This document shows positions 33,563-44,841 of a stretch of 64,000 bases of DNA, piece by piece; position 1 is the first letter of the stretch; the number at the start of each line of letters is the position of its first letter. The DNA lies in the NCBI GenBank assembly GCA_037044905.1, contig JBAOKB010000127.1, forward strand, positions 1 through 64,000, written 5' to 3'. The notes under the pieces were generated by a model. The model did not search any database. It saw nothing but the letters and a program-made list of their open reading frames with translations, and was not told the origin of the DNA. The position numbers and the translations under genes were made by a program. This stretch comes from Hortaea werneckii (taxonomy: Eukaryota; Ascomycota; Dothideomycetes; Mycosphaerellales; Teratosphaeriaceae).

Positions 33563-35371
33563 ATGGGTCTCTGGAAACAACGCAGGGTCGTCCTGCTAAC
33601 GGCGACGGCCTACATGGGCGCCCTACTCTTCGGTTTCGACACCGGTGTCATGGGCTCCGTGCTAGCCATGGAAGGCTTCAAGACCGACTTCGGCCTGCCG
33701 CTCGGCAGCACGGGGTTCGCGGACGAGAAGAACGCCCAGGTCTCCTCCAACGTCGTCTCGTTGCTGACGGCGGGTTCTTTCTTCGGTGCCATCTTCGGCG
33801 CCTTCATCAACGAGAAGATCGGTCGAAGGTTCACAATGATGGTTTTCGCTCTGGTCTTCTTGGTCGGTGCTGCTATGCAGACTGGTAGCCCCGGTATCAT
33901 CGGGCTGATCTACGCGGGTCGTGTCATCGCTGGTCTCGGTATCGGTGGTATGTCCGCCGTTATGTCGGTGTACGTGTCGGAGAATGCGCCGGCCAAGTAC
34001 CGGGGTGGTATCGCGGGTCTGTTCCAGGAGTTCTTGGTGCTCGGTTCGACTTTCGCGTACTGGTTGGACTACGGTGTCAATCTGCACATTCCGACGAGTA
34101 CCCGCCAGTGGAGGATTCCGGTGTCGATCCAGCTCATTCCTGGTGGGCTGATGTTGATCGGTCTCTTCTTCTTGAAGGAGTAAGTGGGATGGCAATCGAT
34201 GAGACGACGAAACAGCTGCTGACTTTTTTCTCCTTAATAGGTCTCCTCGTTGGCTCACCAAGAAAGACCGTCATGAAGAGGCTGTCGCTGCCCTATCGCA
34301 TGTCCGAGCTGCTCCCGTCGACAGCGATGAGGTTGTCCACGAAATCGGCGAGATTCGTGCGTCTTGCGAGGAAGAGAAGCGTGCTAGTGCTGGTATGACC
34401 TGGAAGGAGTGTCTCAAGCCTGGTGCTCGGTATGTTCAGGCTCTCGCCCGCGCTACACAGTCTACGGACGCCGGCTAATCAATTCCACAGCAAGCGGTTC
34501 ATCTTGGCCTTCGTCCTGATGGTCTGCCAGCAATTCTCTGGCACAAACTCTATCGGTTACTATGCGCCTCAGGTAAGAGAGCAACGTTCCCTTTGATAAA
34601 TTTCAATGGACAAACGCTGACTGAGACATTACAGATCTTCCAAACCGTCGGTCTCAGCGCTGCTGACTCTTCACTCTTCGCCACTGGTATCTACGGTACC
34701 GTCAAAGTCGTGGCAACTGGTATCTTCCTTATCGTCGGTATCGACCGCTTCGGCAGAAAGAAGTCTCTAGTCTTTGGCGCTGCCTGGATGATGAGCATGA
34801 TGTTCATCATCGGCGCTGTCTTGACCACCCACCCGCCGGAGAACACTGACGGGGTCAGCCAGGCAAGTATTGCCATGGTCGCCATGATCTACCTCTACGT
34901 TATCGGATACTCTGCCTCATGGGGTCCGACGCCTTGGGTGTTCGTGTCTGAGATCTTCCCCACTCGTCTACGTAAGTCTACCTGCTAAAATCCAAGTCAT
35001 ATCGAGCACCATACTGACATACGACAGGTGGATACGGTGTCGGCCTCGCCGCAGCCACACAATGGCTCTTCAACTTCATCATCACGAAAATCACGCCGGA
35101 AGCCGTCAACAACATCGGGTGGAAAACCTTCATCATGTTTGGCGTCTTCTGTTTTTCGAACGGAGTCTTCGTCTTCCTCTTCATCCCAGAGACCAAGCAG
35201 ATGACGCTCGAAGAGATCGACATGTTGTTTGGGGGTCCGCCGCCAGAGGAGAGACAGAAGGATGTCGAGCGCGCGATGAGCGACGCTCAGCACAAGACTC
35301 ACGAGATCGAGTTCAATGAGCACGGACCGAAGCCTGAGGGCGTGGAGCATGAGACTCCTACCAAGCAGTAA
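33563..35371 (+). CDS. MFS sugar/quinate-type transporter
   Basis: A twelve-helix plasma-membrane transporter of the sugar porter family; 522 aa. Five exons: 33563-34179, 34241-34429, 34491-34572, 34635-34971 and 35028-35371, with introns of 56-62 bases. Splices rebuild conserved blocks: KESPRWLTKK across intron 1, GARKRFILAF across intron 2, and PTRLRGYGVG across intron 4. Signatures visible are LFGFDTGVMGS in helix 1, INEKIGRRFTMM, the QQFSGTNSIGYYAP sugar-binding helix, VDRFGRKK-type loop IDRFGRKKS, and the terminal PETKQMTLEEIDMLFG. The overall pattern is nearest to quinate permease and related fungal monosaccharide transporters; the substrate is not proven. The tail is hydrophilic, Glu/His-rich. 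It is a distinct paralogue of the transporter at the left edge. Confidence 0.93.
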
Positions 35372-36001
35372 GAGTTATATAGTATCTGCTTGCTTTGTTT
35401 TTTCCAGGGCTAGATATATGATGAATACACGCATTATGAAGGCTTTGACTGTGATAAGGCCTCGAAATATTACAACATCAGTCGTATGGACCCAAAATCT
35501 TCGCTCTTGCAGCTCAGCCATGCCATAGTCCCCCAATCGTCTCTTATCTGCAGTCAGCGCTAAGCAAAGTATACCAAGTCGCCAAGACCTTGGGTCCAAG
35601 GCCGATCCGGACGAGGCGTTTCAGGCACAGGAGTACAAAGGTACAAAGGTACTTCTGGAACTTGTGCGTCGAGAAGCGAAAGATGTCAGACCACCATGCC
35701 ATGTTGGCGGGTTCGATGCTCGCTACACCTCTGCGGCTGAGCAAGCCACAAGTGTAGCGCTCTGCGCTTTCGCCGAGATGGTGGTACTGCGTGTTCTTGG
35801 TCCGGACACTTCGCTGGCATGATGAGGCGGGGCCTGAAAAGTGGAATGGGTAGGCCTTACCAATGTCAACGGTTTCTTCACATAATCTTTCCTACATTCT
35901 CGCATCTTATTTTCTGAGTCTATACCGAGGGTGATTCTGACAAAGGCTTACTCGTTGATTGTTCCTTCTAGTCAAGCAAGATCACCTTCAGCATCAGAGC
36001 A
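35372..36001. other. Intergenic, MFS to patatin gene
   Basis: No supportable gene; upstream region of the phospholipase gene. Confidence 0.55.
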
Positions 36002-37769
36002 ATGCCCGATGAGATACCTGAGAGGAAGTTGAGATTACTATCTCTCGATGGAGGTGGTGTCCGTGGACTAGCCTCCCTGTACATGCTGAAGCAGCTGCTC
36101 AGTCAATTTGGCGATGAAAAGCCATGCGACTTCTTCGACATGATCGCCGGCACCAGCACTGGCGGCTTGATTGCCATCATGCTGGCTTGTCTGGAGATGT
36201 CAATCGACGACTGCATTCATGCTTTCACTTCCCTCATGGGCAAGGCCTTCAAAAAGGAGCACAAATTGGCCTTCACTTTCCGCGGCAAGGTCCAACACCG
36301 CTACGACAGTAAGGAGCTTGAGAAGGCAATCAAAGAGGTCATTACCGGGACAGGACTGCATCAAGATGCTCTCCTGCGGCACAACCCAACTCCGAAATGC
36401 AAGTGTTTTGTCGTCGCGCTTTCCGAGCAGGCCAGAACGATCACGCACTTTACCAACTACAAGAAAGACCATGAGATGTCCAACTTCTACGACAAGGTCA
36501 AGATATGGGAGGCTGCTAGAGCCACATCGGCAGCTACCTCATTCTTCGATCCTATCACGATCGATGGGAGCGCGTACGTCGATGGCGGCCTTGGTATGAA
36601 CAATCCAGTGGACAGACTATGGCGGGAAGCCAGGGAGGTGTTTGCCACGAGCGAGCAAAATCTAGAAGACCTTATTCGATGCGTACTTTCAGTCGGAACC
36701 GGCAAGCCCGCTCTAAAGGGGTTCGGTCGATCTGTATCAGAAGTTGGTAGTTCCCTTGTGGCCATCGCCACCGAGACAGAGGAAAAGCATCGCACATTCT
36801 ACAACAGCCACGAAGACCTCGCCCGCCAACGACTGTATTTCCGCTTCAACCCCCCGTACCTAGATGCCATCGCTCTCAACGAAGCAGAGAAACGAGGCGA
36901 TATCCGTGTCAGGACGGAAGAATATGGCAACGACCCAGAGGTGGCTCTGAGAGTACGCAACTTTCAAGAAGTTGCAGGAAGCGAACCAAGTGTGTCCAGT
37001 CGAACCTTCACTAGTTGGGAAGCATTTGCCTAATTCTGTGTGTTTCCAAAAACAGCTTTCGTAGCTTTACCAAGCAATGTCCCGTGCATGCCAACTCGAG
37101 TCTTCTATGCCCTCACCGACCAACCCAATCATATGCTGAAAGATAAACGCTCGTACTGGCAGCGTCTAACGCTTGTCTCATACGATATGTACTTCAACAT
37201 GGCACTCGACTGTCAGAAACGAGGGACGAGTGCGACGGGCAAGATCAGTTGTGAGTAAGATCTATTTCGTGTACCTCTGTCACCTATCAGCTGACAATGT
37301 GAAATCAATGAACAAAGTCCAGAATTTCATCCAAATGTTCAACAAGTCCACACCACCCAAGAGCAAGATCATTGAAATCTGGGCCCGACTGCTGCGTGAC
37401 CATCTCAAGGCCGACGTGGCCGCGTCAAAACATCCCGTCTCGTTCGTCATGGCTGTGCTCTACATGCTGCATGCGGAATGCATCTGCAACCTCCGACCAC
37501 CCGAGGATCTCGGCGGAGCTACTGAGGATCGGAGAGAGGCTTTGAAGCGATTCGATCATTGGGTGCCATGCCAATGTAAGCGGAGATGCGGACGGGAATG
37601 GAATTTTGTGAATGATCTGGGCTTGTCGCGGGGTGGGGAGCTGGGTACAGAATGTGATATGGAAGCGTATATCAAGCGCAGTGCGAAGAGGAATGTCTTT
37701 GCAAAGGCCGACGAGACGATCTTTGCGAATATGAGAGATGCGTGGAAAGTTCCAAGAGAAAGACGATGA
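36002..37769 (+). CDS. Patatin-like phospholipase with unknown C-terminal region
   Basis: A patatin-family lipid acyl hydrolase. The catalytic dyad is complete: oxyanion GGGVRG at residues 17-22, nucleophile Ser52 in GTSTG, and Asp194 in VDGGLGMNNP. The first frame stops at 37033. A frame-compatible intron (36990-37055, donor GTGTGT, branch CTAAT, acceptor AAAACAG) would remove that stop. It joins a downstream exon (37056-37250), which in turn splices over 37251-37317 to 37318-37769. The resulting 544-aa model adds about 210 residues rich in aromatic and charged residues, with a Cys cluster (HWVPCQCKRRCGREW). The first donor is weak, so two separate genes (36002-37033, and a 204-aa gene starting at ATG 37088) remain possible. 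No ATG lies between the stop and 37088. No signal peptide; likely cytosolic. I do not recognise the C-terminal region. Confidence 0.7.
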
Positions 37770-37841
37770 TATGAGGTGGTTGATACGTCCGTTATCCTGA
37801 ATACACAATCTCATTGACGGACCGTTTTCTCTCATGGCGAG

Positions 37842-38824
37842 TCAGGACGGGATACGCCCAGTAGCTCTGTACTGACTTGCCGCCCACTCTGCTGTACGCT
37901 GTGGCCGCTCCACAAGTTCAGTCTCGCCAGAGAACACCGTTGCTTCAACCGGAACGTGACCTGGACCATCATGGCCCTGAACCCAATCTGTTTTAGCTCT
38001 TCGCCGTCTATTCCACTTCATCCAGCAGCAAGTAGATACAGCGATCAGAACGAAAATGATTATCCCAGCTACAACAATCCCAGCAATTGCCGCGCCGCTG
38101 AGCACAGGATGCGAGTCCGTCTTTTGCGTCGTTGTAGTTGAACCGCCGAACCCATCGGAGCCACCGCTAATGGAACTGGCTGTAGGTAAATTCGGAGACG
38201 TCGAGACTGTGCTCGGTACACCTGACTGCGTGTTTCCCGGCTCGACATCTACCTGGCTGCTGCTGCTGCCAGAGAACCCGGCGTCAGGCGTTGCGAGGAC
38301 GAGAATATTGGCGTCTAAGGCCGAAGAGGCGCAGCTCAGGGAGGACAGGGTAGAAGCTGCATCCAAATCCTGGGGGAAGGCATACTGGACACAATGCGGA
38401 AGAGCAGATTCACTATGGTCAAGCGTCAGCATCCGGAGAAGCCGCCTCTTGAGGGGTTGATGTATACCATGTTAGGATAGAAGGGTATGCGTAGCTGCAC
38501 AGAGTCCCAAGTCCTCCACAGAGATCAGCTTGATTGTAGCCCTGGCAATTACTCCAATCGTTCTGGCAATGTGTTTCGTCACAGCAAGCAAATCGCTCGC
38601 CAGTGTAAGATCCAGTCGCGATGCAGCTATATCCGGAGCCACAAGTGATCGGCCATGCTGGTGAGAAAGCGTAAGAAAGAGTCGATGTCTTATAAAACAA
38701 TGATCGTACCTGAATTCCCACTGATGAAACCACAAGTTGCACTGTCTCGCTTTGCATGCAGCAGAGGTCCAGGTGTGATAGTCGCAGCAGTCGCAGCAAT
38801 TGCTTTCACGATGCTGGAGACCAT
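37842..38824 (-). CDS. Cys-rich single-pass surface membrane protein
   Basis: A type I membrane protein of 291 aa. Exons 38824-38710, 38657-38468 and 38412-37842, with introns of 52 and 55 bases. Order: an N-terminal Ala-rich signal-like segment (MVSSIVKAIAATAATIT) followed by a KR processing site; an extracellular domain of about 110 residues with regularly spaced cysteines (TCGFISGNS, ITCGSGYSC, FACCDETHCQNDWSNCQGY, CGGLGTLCSYAYPSILT); a Ser/Thr/Gly-rich stalk; one membrane helix (AAIAGIVVAGIIIFVLIAV); then CCWMKWNRRRR and a cytosolic tail of about 50 residues. This layout is common among filamentous-ascomycete wall-sensor-like proteins of unknown function. A second candidate signal peptide opens at an ATG near 38891, but its frame stops after 28 codons. 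It ends 72 bases from the stop of the convergent patatin gene. Confidence 0.78.
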
Positions 38825-39847
38825 CCTAATGGTCGTTGCGTAACAGAGGCAAAAAGTGCTAGCAACACATGCATCGCACGCGTAAAGTACATGTCTCTAT
38901 TATTAAGATAACAGGTACAGCCGTGTCTGCACGAGCGCCGGAAGGCGCATGCCATAGCCTGACTCTCGTCCATGCATCGCCGAGACCAGCTGAGCAAAGT
39001 ATTGGACGCCCACTGCAATAATGTGTTCCGAATCCGTCGAAGGGTCAGGCCACGCTACCTGCTGTAGCCAGACGCTTCAATTTCCGGCAGCCTGCAGAGC
39101 CAAGGGATTTCAGCTACGCCACTGACAGCCGTAGCCTGCCTGGCCAAGGCCACTTCGACAGGCCACCGACGCAACATATGATTCACATGTCGCATGGTCG
39201 TAGTGTGCGCGAGAAGTGCAGGACGACAAGCTTGGAGGAAATGAGGGGATTTCAAGATCATGAAAAGTTGATGCTAGACCCTTTGACTGCAAGACATACG
39301 CCTGCTGCCTTGCGCTTCCCCAGGAAGTCCTGCGATGGGATGCTAGGTCATCCTTCCCAAAATGGTCGTTGGCTCGTCGGAAGACAATTAAATACCGTAA
39401 AAACTTCGCGACAGTCTCAGGGTCTGCTTGGAAAGCCATGGGAGGATTCCAAATGTTAGCTTTTGTCGAACGTGTGTAGGTTTTGGAGAGGTTGTCAGGC
39501 AAAATTGAACGAGAAAGAAAGAAGAACTGAGAGCGAAGAAGAGCTTCTGCAACATCTTATTCACCCAGAAAAGATACTTCAGCAATCCCAGTTGCACATT
39601 CGGTCACATCATCAACAGGTAATTCAAGTTGGCAATCAACAGCGATTCGCCCATCTGGCACAAAAAGCAAAATTATTTTGCCGTCCAGAAGTAAAATATC
39701 ACATCAGAATTCTTTGCTCTTCGTTCGGCTTAGACGATGGTAAGCGAGTTCCACGCCTGACCACTAGACAAACCACCACCTTCTCAGTTGAGACATTCCA
39801 GGAGATGAATACCCGCTGGAGCAACTCCGTGCAGTCACCCAGCCTCC
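38825..39847. other. Intergenic, 1.0 kb
   Basis: No supportable gene; upstream region of the membrane protein and 3' flank of the hydrolase gene. Confidence 0.5.
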
Positions 39848-41066
39848 TCAAAGCCTCTGTTGGATCCAGCGACGAATCACCTCGGTCCCTTGAACATTCT
39901 TATAGCCCAGCAGGATATCGATGATGAAGTCCTCATGGCTAGCACCAGGCTGAACCACATACTCCACCCTTGGGTGAGCCTTCTTAAGCTTCTCGGCAAT
40001 AGCATCGATGCTACCGATGAGTACCTCACCACCGCCGCCCCAGACGAAAATGTCTTTGGCGACCTTCTCGAGGCCCTCGAACCATGAGGTCGGGGCGATG
40101 TAGGCCATGTTGTAGTTGTCGTACTCCTTACCACCTGCATCTCGCCGCGTTAGAAAGTGATCACATGTAAAGTTCTCGAGTCAGTCAGCTTACCGAGATA
40201 CAGGCTTGCCCATCTACTAGCGGCCTCAAAGGTAACATAATCACTCGACTGGTTGCGGTCGAAGACGGCATCGTGGTAGTGGAATCTCGTCCATGGCGAG
40301 ATCAGAATCGCACCGGCAAAAGGCTCGGAGGTTTCAAGCTTCGGTACCTCAGGGTGGGGATGTAGGATGTGAGAGAGAACAGCCAATGTGAGATTCCCGC
40401 CAGCGGAATCGCCTGCGACGATGATCTTTTGCCGGAAGAGTTAGCATGCGAACCAGACTTTACAGAAATCCGTGAGAGTGACCGTCTGGCCTGACTTACA
40501 TTCGACGGCTTCTTACCCATCTTGCTTATGAGCATGTCGATACATTCAACCGCTTGCTTCAATTGAGTAGGATACTGGGCTTGCGGTGCCAAAGTGTAGC
40601 TTGGGAACACACAGCTGATACTTCGTCCGTCCTGCTCGCTCATAGATTTGGCCATCTCATAGCACCACTGTACATGGCCTGACAACGCTGGCATGACGTA
40701 GCCACCGCCGTGGAGGTAGACGATGATCTTCTCAGCGTTCTTAGTGCCCAGCCAATGCACTTTCATGCCGCTCGGCAGAGCATCAGTATCAGGTTGGAAT
40801 TGTGCCTTCTTCGCAAAGTCTAGGTAGATAGCCTCAGTGGTGCCTTTGACATAGTTTTCCTGGGCTGGGGTCATGGCCGAGATGTTGGCCCGGATGGCGG
40901 AGTAGACGATATCCTTGAGCCATGTGTTTGCAGAGGTGCCGCCGGTAAGAAGTCTCAGTGGAGATGTGAAGATACGAAGGCCAGTAGCGAGGAGGACTTT
41001 TCCAAAGTGTGGGATAAGCATGAGCTTGCCCATCAGCGTGAGCTCGGGTATCCGTGTTGACTCCAT
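39848..41066 (-). CDS. Alpha/beta hydrolase, HSL (HGGG) family
   Basis: An esterase/deacetylase-like enzyme of the hormone-sensitive-lipase group; small acyl or acetyl esters are the usual substrates. Exons 41066-40500, 40425-40194 and 40134-39848 (introns 74 and 59 bases) give 361 aa. The oxyanion motif HGGGYV is at residues 119-124. The first splice rebuilds the nucleophile elbow GDSAGG with Ser196, and the second rebuilds LYLGGKEYDNYN. The catalytic His lies in QPGASHEDF near the C-terminus; the acid is probably within the GGGEVLIGSIDAI strand-loop. The N-terminus has a hydrophobic amphipathic stretch (MLIPHFGKVLLATGLRIF) that could anchor it at a membrane, as in related fungal steroid/sterol acetyl hydrolases. 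That comparison is inference. It is divergent from the F-box gene. Confidence 0.88.
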
Positions 41067-41620
41067 CTTGAGAGTTACTGAATGACCCAGAGAGGCGATG
41101 TGTATGAAGTGGGCTTTGGTATTCAGCCCTGATCAACAGCGGTGGATGACTTGAAAGATGACGCTCGACCCGCGCCGTCTGAGTGATGCTACATGCAGCC
41201 GGTAGTTGAGACGAGATGGTTTCTGATCCGAGCCCCGCTCTTTCAATCAGCCACCCGAGCTACCATCAAGTAGGTGTACAGCTTCCCTTTGGAGCATGAA
41301 TTATTTACGATCCGGAAGAAGCCGTCTCGTCTTGCCCATAATACCATGCTCCCCGGCTTGACATTCGAATTTTCGAATGGAATAGGCAAAGTATACCAAG
41401 TCAAGAGACCAAAAGGTCCAGTAAGAAGCACCTTGGTTGCAAGTTGCCGAAGTCGGCCCGCCCGCCGAGAAGGAGCGTCGAGTCTGACATCAATCGAGCT
41501 CCCGGGGCTCTCTGCTACAGGACTACCTTACTATGTACCTGTTTAGATATACATTAATTGACCTGGATGCTCGGTGACAGAGCTGGGCATCGATCACCGG
41601 CTTCACTCAGGATCAGGGCA
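41067..41620. other. Divergent promoter, hydrolase / F-box gene
   Basis: No gene; shared upstream region of 554 bases. Confidence 0.55.
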
Positions 41621-43141
41621 ATGGATGAATGCTACTTTGGCCGCCTGCCTGAGGAGCTTATCCTGCACATTCTGGAATACCTGGATAGCCCTCCGCCATC
41701 TCAGCTCAAGATCCGCCACGAGCCAAATTTGACTCTCACAGAAAGCGTTGATACTCCATACAAAGCTGTCTCTTGCGTATCAAGGATCCTACGAAGACTA
41801 ACATTGCCCCTTTTATTCCGGCATAGTCGACTCCGCCTTGATCAGCCACTCAAACACTCGTGGACCAAATGTCTGATTTGCAATGCCGGTGGACTTGACT
41901 TTCGCCTTCAAACCGGCAAGACACCCCCTGTAGCGCACGGAATCGACCAGTACCATGTCCACGTATTGAACGATGTTGCAACACTCCTCGAACAGTCCAA
42001 AGAGCAAAAGGATGCTGTTGCTAATTTCGCCGACCCAAGTCCTATCGAAACGCAGGCCAGTCAGATGAGAGAGAACTTCCTGGACTGGTCACCGCGCTTC
42101 TACCATGGCTTGAAAGACTTTGTGGACTTTCTTGCATCTCACAATCTATCCTCCAGTGTGCAAAGCTACGTGATCTCCACCGACAAGATGCTATCAAAAA
42201 AGCTTGACCGCTTCCCACACCTTGCTGCGACTGACAGGGATATTCGGTATCGATGCTCAGTAGAGTTTTGGACGCATCTTCTCTCAGTTGCAAATAATAT
42301 GCAACGTGTGACCATCCTGGCACCACCCATCGACCTTGCCTGTCTCACCAACTGCGCTATCGACACCTTTGGTGACTGGGCGTTTGGAGATATGGACTTT
42401 CATGTTCTGACAGTTTCACTTCCACTCAGCACTTCCATCTTACCACCAATCCAGTCGAATGCGGATCAGAGCGTCGACTGTACAACCCTCGACCCGCTCC
42501 CCCACCGCTACCCCGGCCTCGCACCACACAGCCTCCTCAACCTGCGCCCCTGGCACTCGATCCAAATCAACGAAGGCGCCTTCCTCAAAGCCTACGGCAC
42601 ATACGAGTACTTCGAGCGGGGCCCGCCCTCTCTCATCTACAGCATCAAGGACTCCCTAGCCCCACGACCGATCTACACGGCGCACGCGCAGCGGATCTCC
42701 GCCATCCCGCTCCAGAACCTCCGCAGCTTCACCTACACGGGCATCTTCCCCTTCGCGAACCACCTCGACTTCCGTGAATTGCTGCCGCAGCTAGAAGAGC
42801 TAGACCTCCAGCTCGCGCCGGAACCGGGGTCAAATATCCTGCAGGAACCAGCACGGGTCGGCAAAGCGCAGATGGAGGATCTCTGGTCCGAGCTGATTAC
42901 AGTCTATCAGCATGTCGCTGCGCTGCTGGGGACGTTTCACATCACGGCGAGGAATGTGCCGCGGTTGAAGAAGTTCGTCTGTAGAGACAGTAAAATAGCG
43001 AATCTGCAGGAGGAATTGGATGAGGTTTTTGTGCCGTTGTGTTTGCCGGTGTGGGCCGAGTATGAGCCGGGAGTGTTTTCGAGGTTGAAAGGGGGGATCG
43101 ATGAAGTGGAAGAGTATAGGAATGTTAGTTGGGCTGATTGA
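41621..43141 (+). CDS. F-box protein
   Basis: A 506-aa intronless protein. The F-box lies at the N-terminus (FGRLPEELILHILEYLDS, then YKAVSCVSRILRRLTLPLLF), so it probably binds Skp1 and recruits a substrate to an SCF ubiquitin ligase. The rest shows irregular Leu-rich strands (for example LRSFTYTGIFPF and LLPQLEELDLQLAPE) suggesting a degenerate leucine-rich-repeat-like substrate domain. The start at 41621 places the F-box directly at the N-terminus; the frame is open upstream to about 41558 with no better support. Codons in bases 42470-42900 become strongly C- and G-ending compared with the first half, an internal composition switch. The substrate is unknown. Confidence 0.82.
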   Translation: MDECYFGRLPEELILHILEYLDSPPPSQLKIRHEPNLTLTESVDTPYKAVSCVSRILRRLTLPLLFRHSRLRLDQPLKHSWTKCLICNAGGLDFRLQTGKTPPVAHGIDQYHVHVLNDVATLLEQSKEQKDAVANFADPSPIETQASQMRENFLDWSPRFYHGLKDFVDFLASHNLSSSVQSYVISTDKMLSKKLDRFPHLAATDRDIRYRCSVEFWTHLLSVANNMQRVTILAPPIDLACLTNCAIDTFGDWAFGDMDFHVLTVSLPLSTSILPPIQSNADQSVDCTTLDPLPHRYPGLAPHSLLNLRPWHSIQINEGAFLKAYGTYEYFERGPPSLIYSIKDSLAPRPIYTAHAQRISAIPLQNLRSFTYTGIFPFANHLDFRELLPQLEELDLQLAPEPGSNILQEPARVGKAQMEDLWSELITVYQHVAALLGTFHITARNVPRLKKFVCRDSKIANLQEELDEVFVPLCLPVWAEYEPGVFSRLKGGIDEVEEYRNVSWAD

Positions 43142-43464
43142 GGATGTCTTGGCAAGAATATCATCTAATAAAGGGGGGGTTTGGCAAACAAATTGACGGC
43201 CGTTTGTTTCGATTTGGAATTTGACCCAACCTTGATTTGCTCGTATAGGGCACAGAAGTGGGAGTACGGAACAAGCAAGATTGTAAGCTTTGCCTGCTTG
43301 GGGGACGAATTTGGCTCAGATCGTTCTTACGATTTTCTGAAGACGAAGACCTGCAACACGATGCTCACAAACGACTGCAATGGACTCCTATTCTGTGGCG
43401 TGTGAGAACGAAGCATGCGGGTCTTTTCATCATTTCCAATTTGTCCATGCACTCAGTAAAGATG
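43142..43464. other. 3' flanks of convergent F-box and NTH1 genes
   Basis: No gene; convergent terminator region. Confidence 0.55.
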
Positions 43465-44841
43465 CTACCTTTCTCCGTCTTCGTCCACTAGAGGCCCCTC
43501 CGCCCCCCCAGCCGTTTGCATCAACTCAACAGCTCCAGCTTCCGCGCTTTCAGCTTCGATCTTGACGCCGACATCGTCCTTCTTGACCTCAGTAAACTCC
43601 TCTTTAACCACGCCGTCCCCTTCCCCCTTAGGCTCAACTTTCAACTCAACCTCCTTCTTCACCTTCCGTTTAACCGGACTGCCCGCCACAGCGCTGGGAC
43701 ACAGCTTCTCAGTCGCAAGATCACACTCACCACATCGTCTCCCAACAGGCAAACAAATCGTCTGGCCGAAACCTACCAGCATATGGTTAATATCATGCCA
43801 TTTCTCTCTCGGCAGCCAACTCTCCAGCTCCGCCCGGGTCTGTTCCGCATTGGCAGTCTTATGCCAACCCCAGAGATTGGTGATACGATGGACGTGGACA
43901 TCGACACCGATCCCTTCGTCTCGTCCCCACGCCGCGGACATGCAGAGGTATGCCATCTTGGGTCCGACGCCGGGTAGGGACACGAGACCTTCGATGGTAT
44001 CGGGGATGTCGCTGTGAAATTTTTCTCGTAAGATGGTGGCGACGTTCTTGATATATTTCGTCTTGGTATTGTGGAAGCCGACTTTGCCGATGAGCTCGTT
44101 AAGGTCGTCGGGGTTGACGTCGAGGAGACTCTGGAGAGAGAAGCCGCCTGGGAGATTCTGCTGGAGATTCCGTATCGCGGCTGCTGTGACGGTGTCTTTG
44201 GTCTGGCTACTCAGCATGAGAGACACCAGGGTTTGCAATCTCTGATCCTGCGGTGAGCGGTGTTCCTCGGCCAGAGACTCGCAGCCCATGGTATCCACGG
44301 GCGCTATTACACGCTTCCGCATCGCTGTCGTCGTGTCGTACATCCTCTCCCAGTTGGGTGGCGGCTCAACAGAGAGCGAACCGTTTGGGCCTTTGATGTG
44401 CTTTGCCGGTTGGCGTCGCGCTTTACGCTTGCCAGCTGAGGCATCGTCGTCCAATTTGGGTGCTTTCCTTGGTGATCTACGCACATTGCTGTCTGTTCCG
44501 GAAACAGCATTTTCAGAAATTGCGGGTACTGAGCGCTTGCGCTTTCCAGATCTCAAGACGCCATTGGAGCTTGTTGGACTTGACGGGGCCGGAGATAGAG
44601 GACTCTCCTCTTTGACACCATCTTCTACTTTGATGTCGCCGCTCTCATTGCCATTGGTGAAGTTTCGTAGAGAATGTCGGGTAGACCTTCGCTTTTCAGG
44701 AGACAGAGCATTCACGACCTTGCGTGTCTGTTGCGCTATTCTTGACGTTCTCATTGCCTCAGCGATTCCTTGCAAGACTACGCTCCAAAATCTCCCCAAA
44801 CCTTTTGCCGTTCTATCATCACTCCACAGTTGGTAGGACAT
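43465..44841 (-). CDS. NTH1: Endonuclease III homologue (base-excision repair)
   Basis: A bifunctional DNA glycosylase/AP lyase that removes oxidised pyrimidines in nucleus and mitochondria. One frame of 458 aa. The N-terminal 160 residues are basic and disordered, with nuclear-localisation-like clusters (RSGKRKR, GKRKARRQPAK); the extreme N-terminus could serve as a mitochondrial presequence. The glycosylase core follows: LVSLMLSSQTKD, the helix-hairpin-helix SLPGVGPKMA with catalytic Lys295, and GVDVHVHRITN with Asp314. The iron-sulfur cysteines are Cys363, Cys370, Cys373 and Cys381 (spacing 6-2-7). A Lys/Glu-rich acidic tail of about 75 residues extends beyond the cluster. The first ATG is at 44841; an internal one at 44754 (MRTSRIAQQ) may give a nuclear form. 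Intronless. Confidence 0.95.
   Translation of the reverse strand: MSYQLWSDDRTAKGLGRFWSVVLQGIAEAMRTSRIAQQTRKVVNALSPEKRRSTRHSLRNFTNGNESGDIKVEDGVKEESPLSPAPSSPTSSNGVLRSGKRKRSVPAISENAVSGTDSNVRRSPRKAPKLDDDASAGKRKARRQPAKHIKGPNGSLSVEPPPNWERMYDTTTAMRKRVIAPVDTMGCESLAEEHRSPQDQRLQTLVSLMLSSQTKDTVTAAAIRNLQQNLPGGFSLQSLLDVNPDDLNELIGKVGFHNTKTKYIKNVATILREKFHSDIPDTIEGLVSLPGVGPKMAYLCMSAAWGRDEGIGVDVHVHRITNLWGWHKTANAEQTRAELESWLPREKWHDINHMLVGFGQTICLPVGRRCGECDLATEKLCPSAVAGSPVKRKVKKEVELKVEPKGEGDGVVKEEFTEVKKDDVGVKIEAESAEAGAVELMQTAGGAEGPLVDEDGER

Noticed and set aside
38806..39018. Signal-peptide-like start MYFTRAMHVLLALFAS upstream of the Cys-rich membrane protein
   Set aside because: Its frame ends in a stop 28 codons later, and no splice to the Cys-rich frame was convincing; the ATG at 38824 fits directly.
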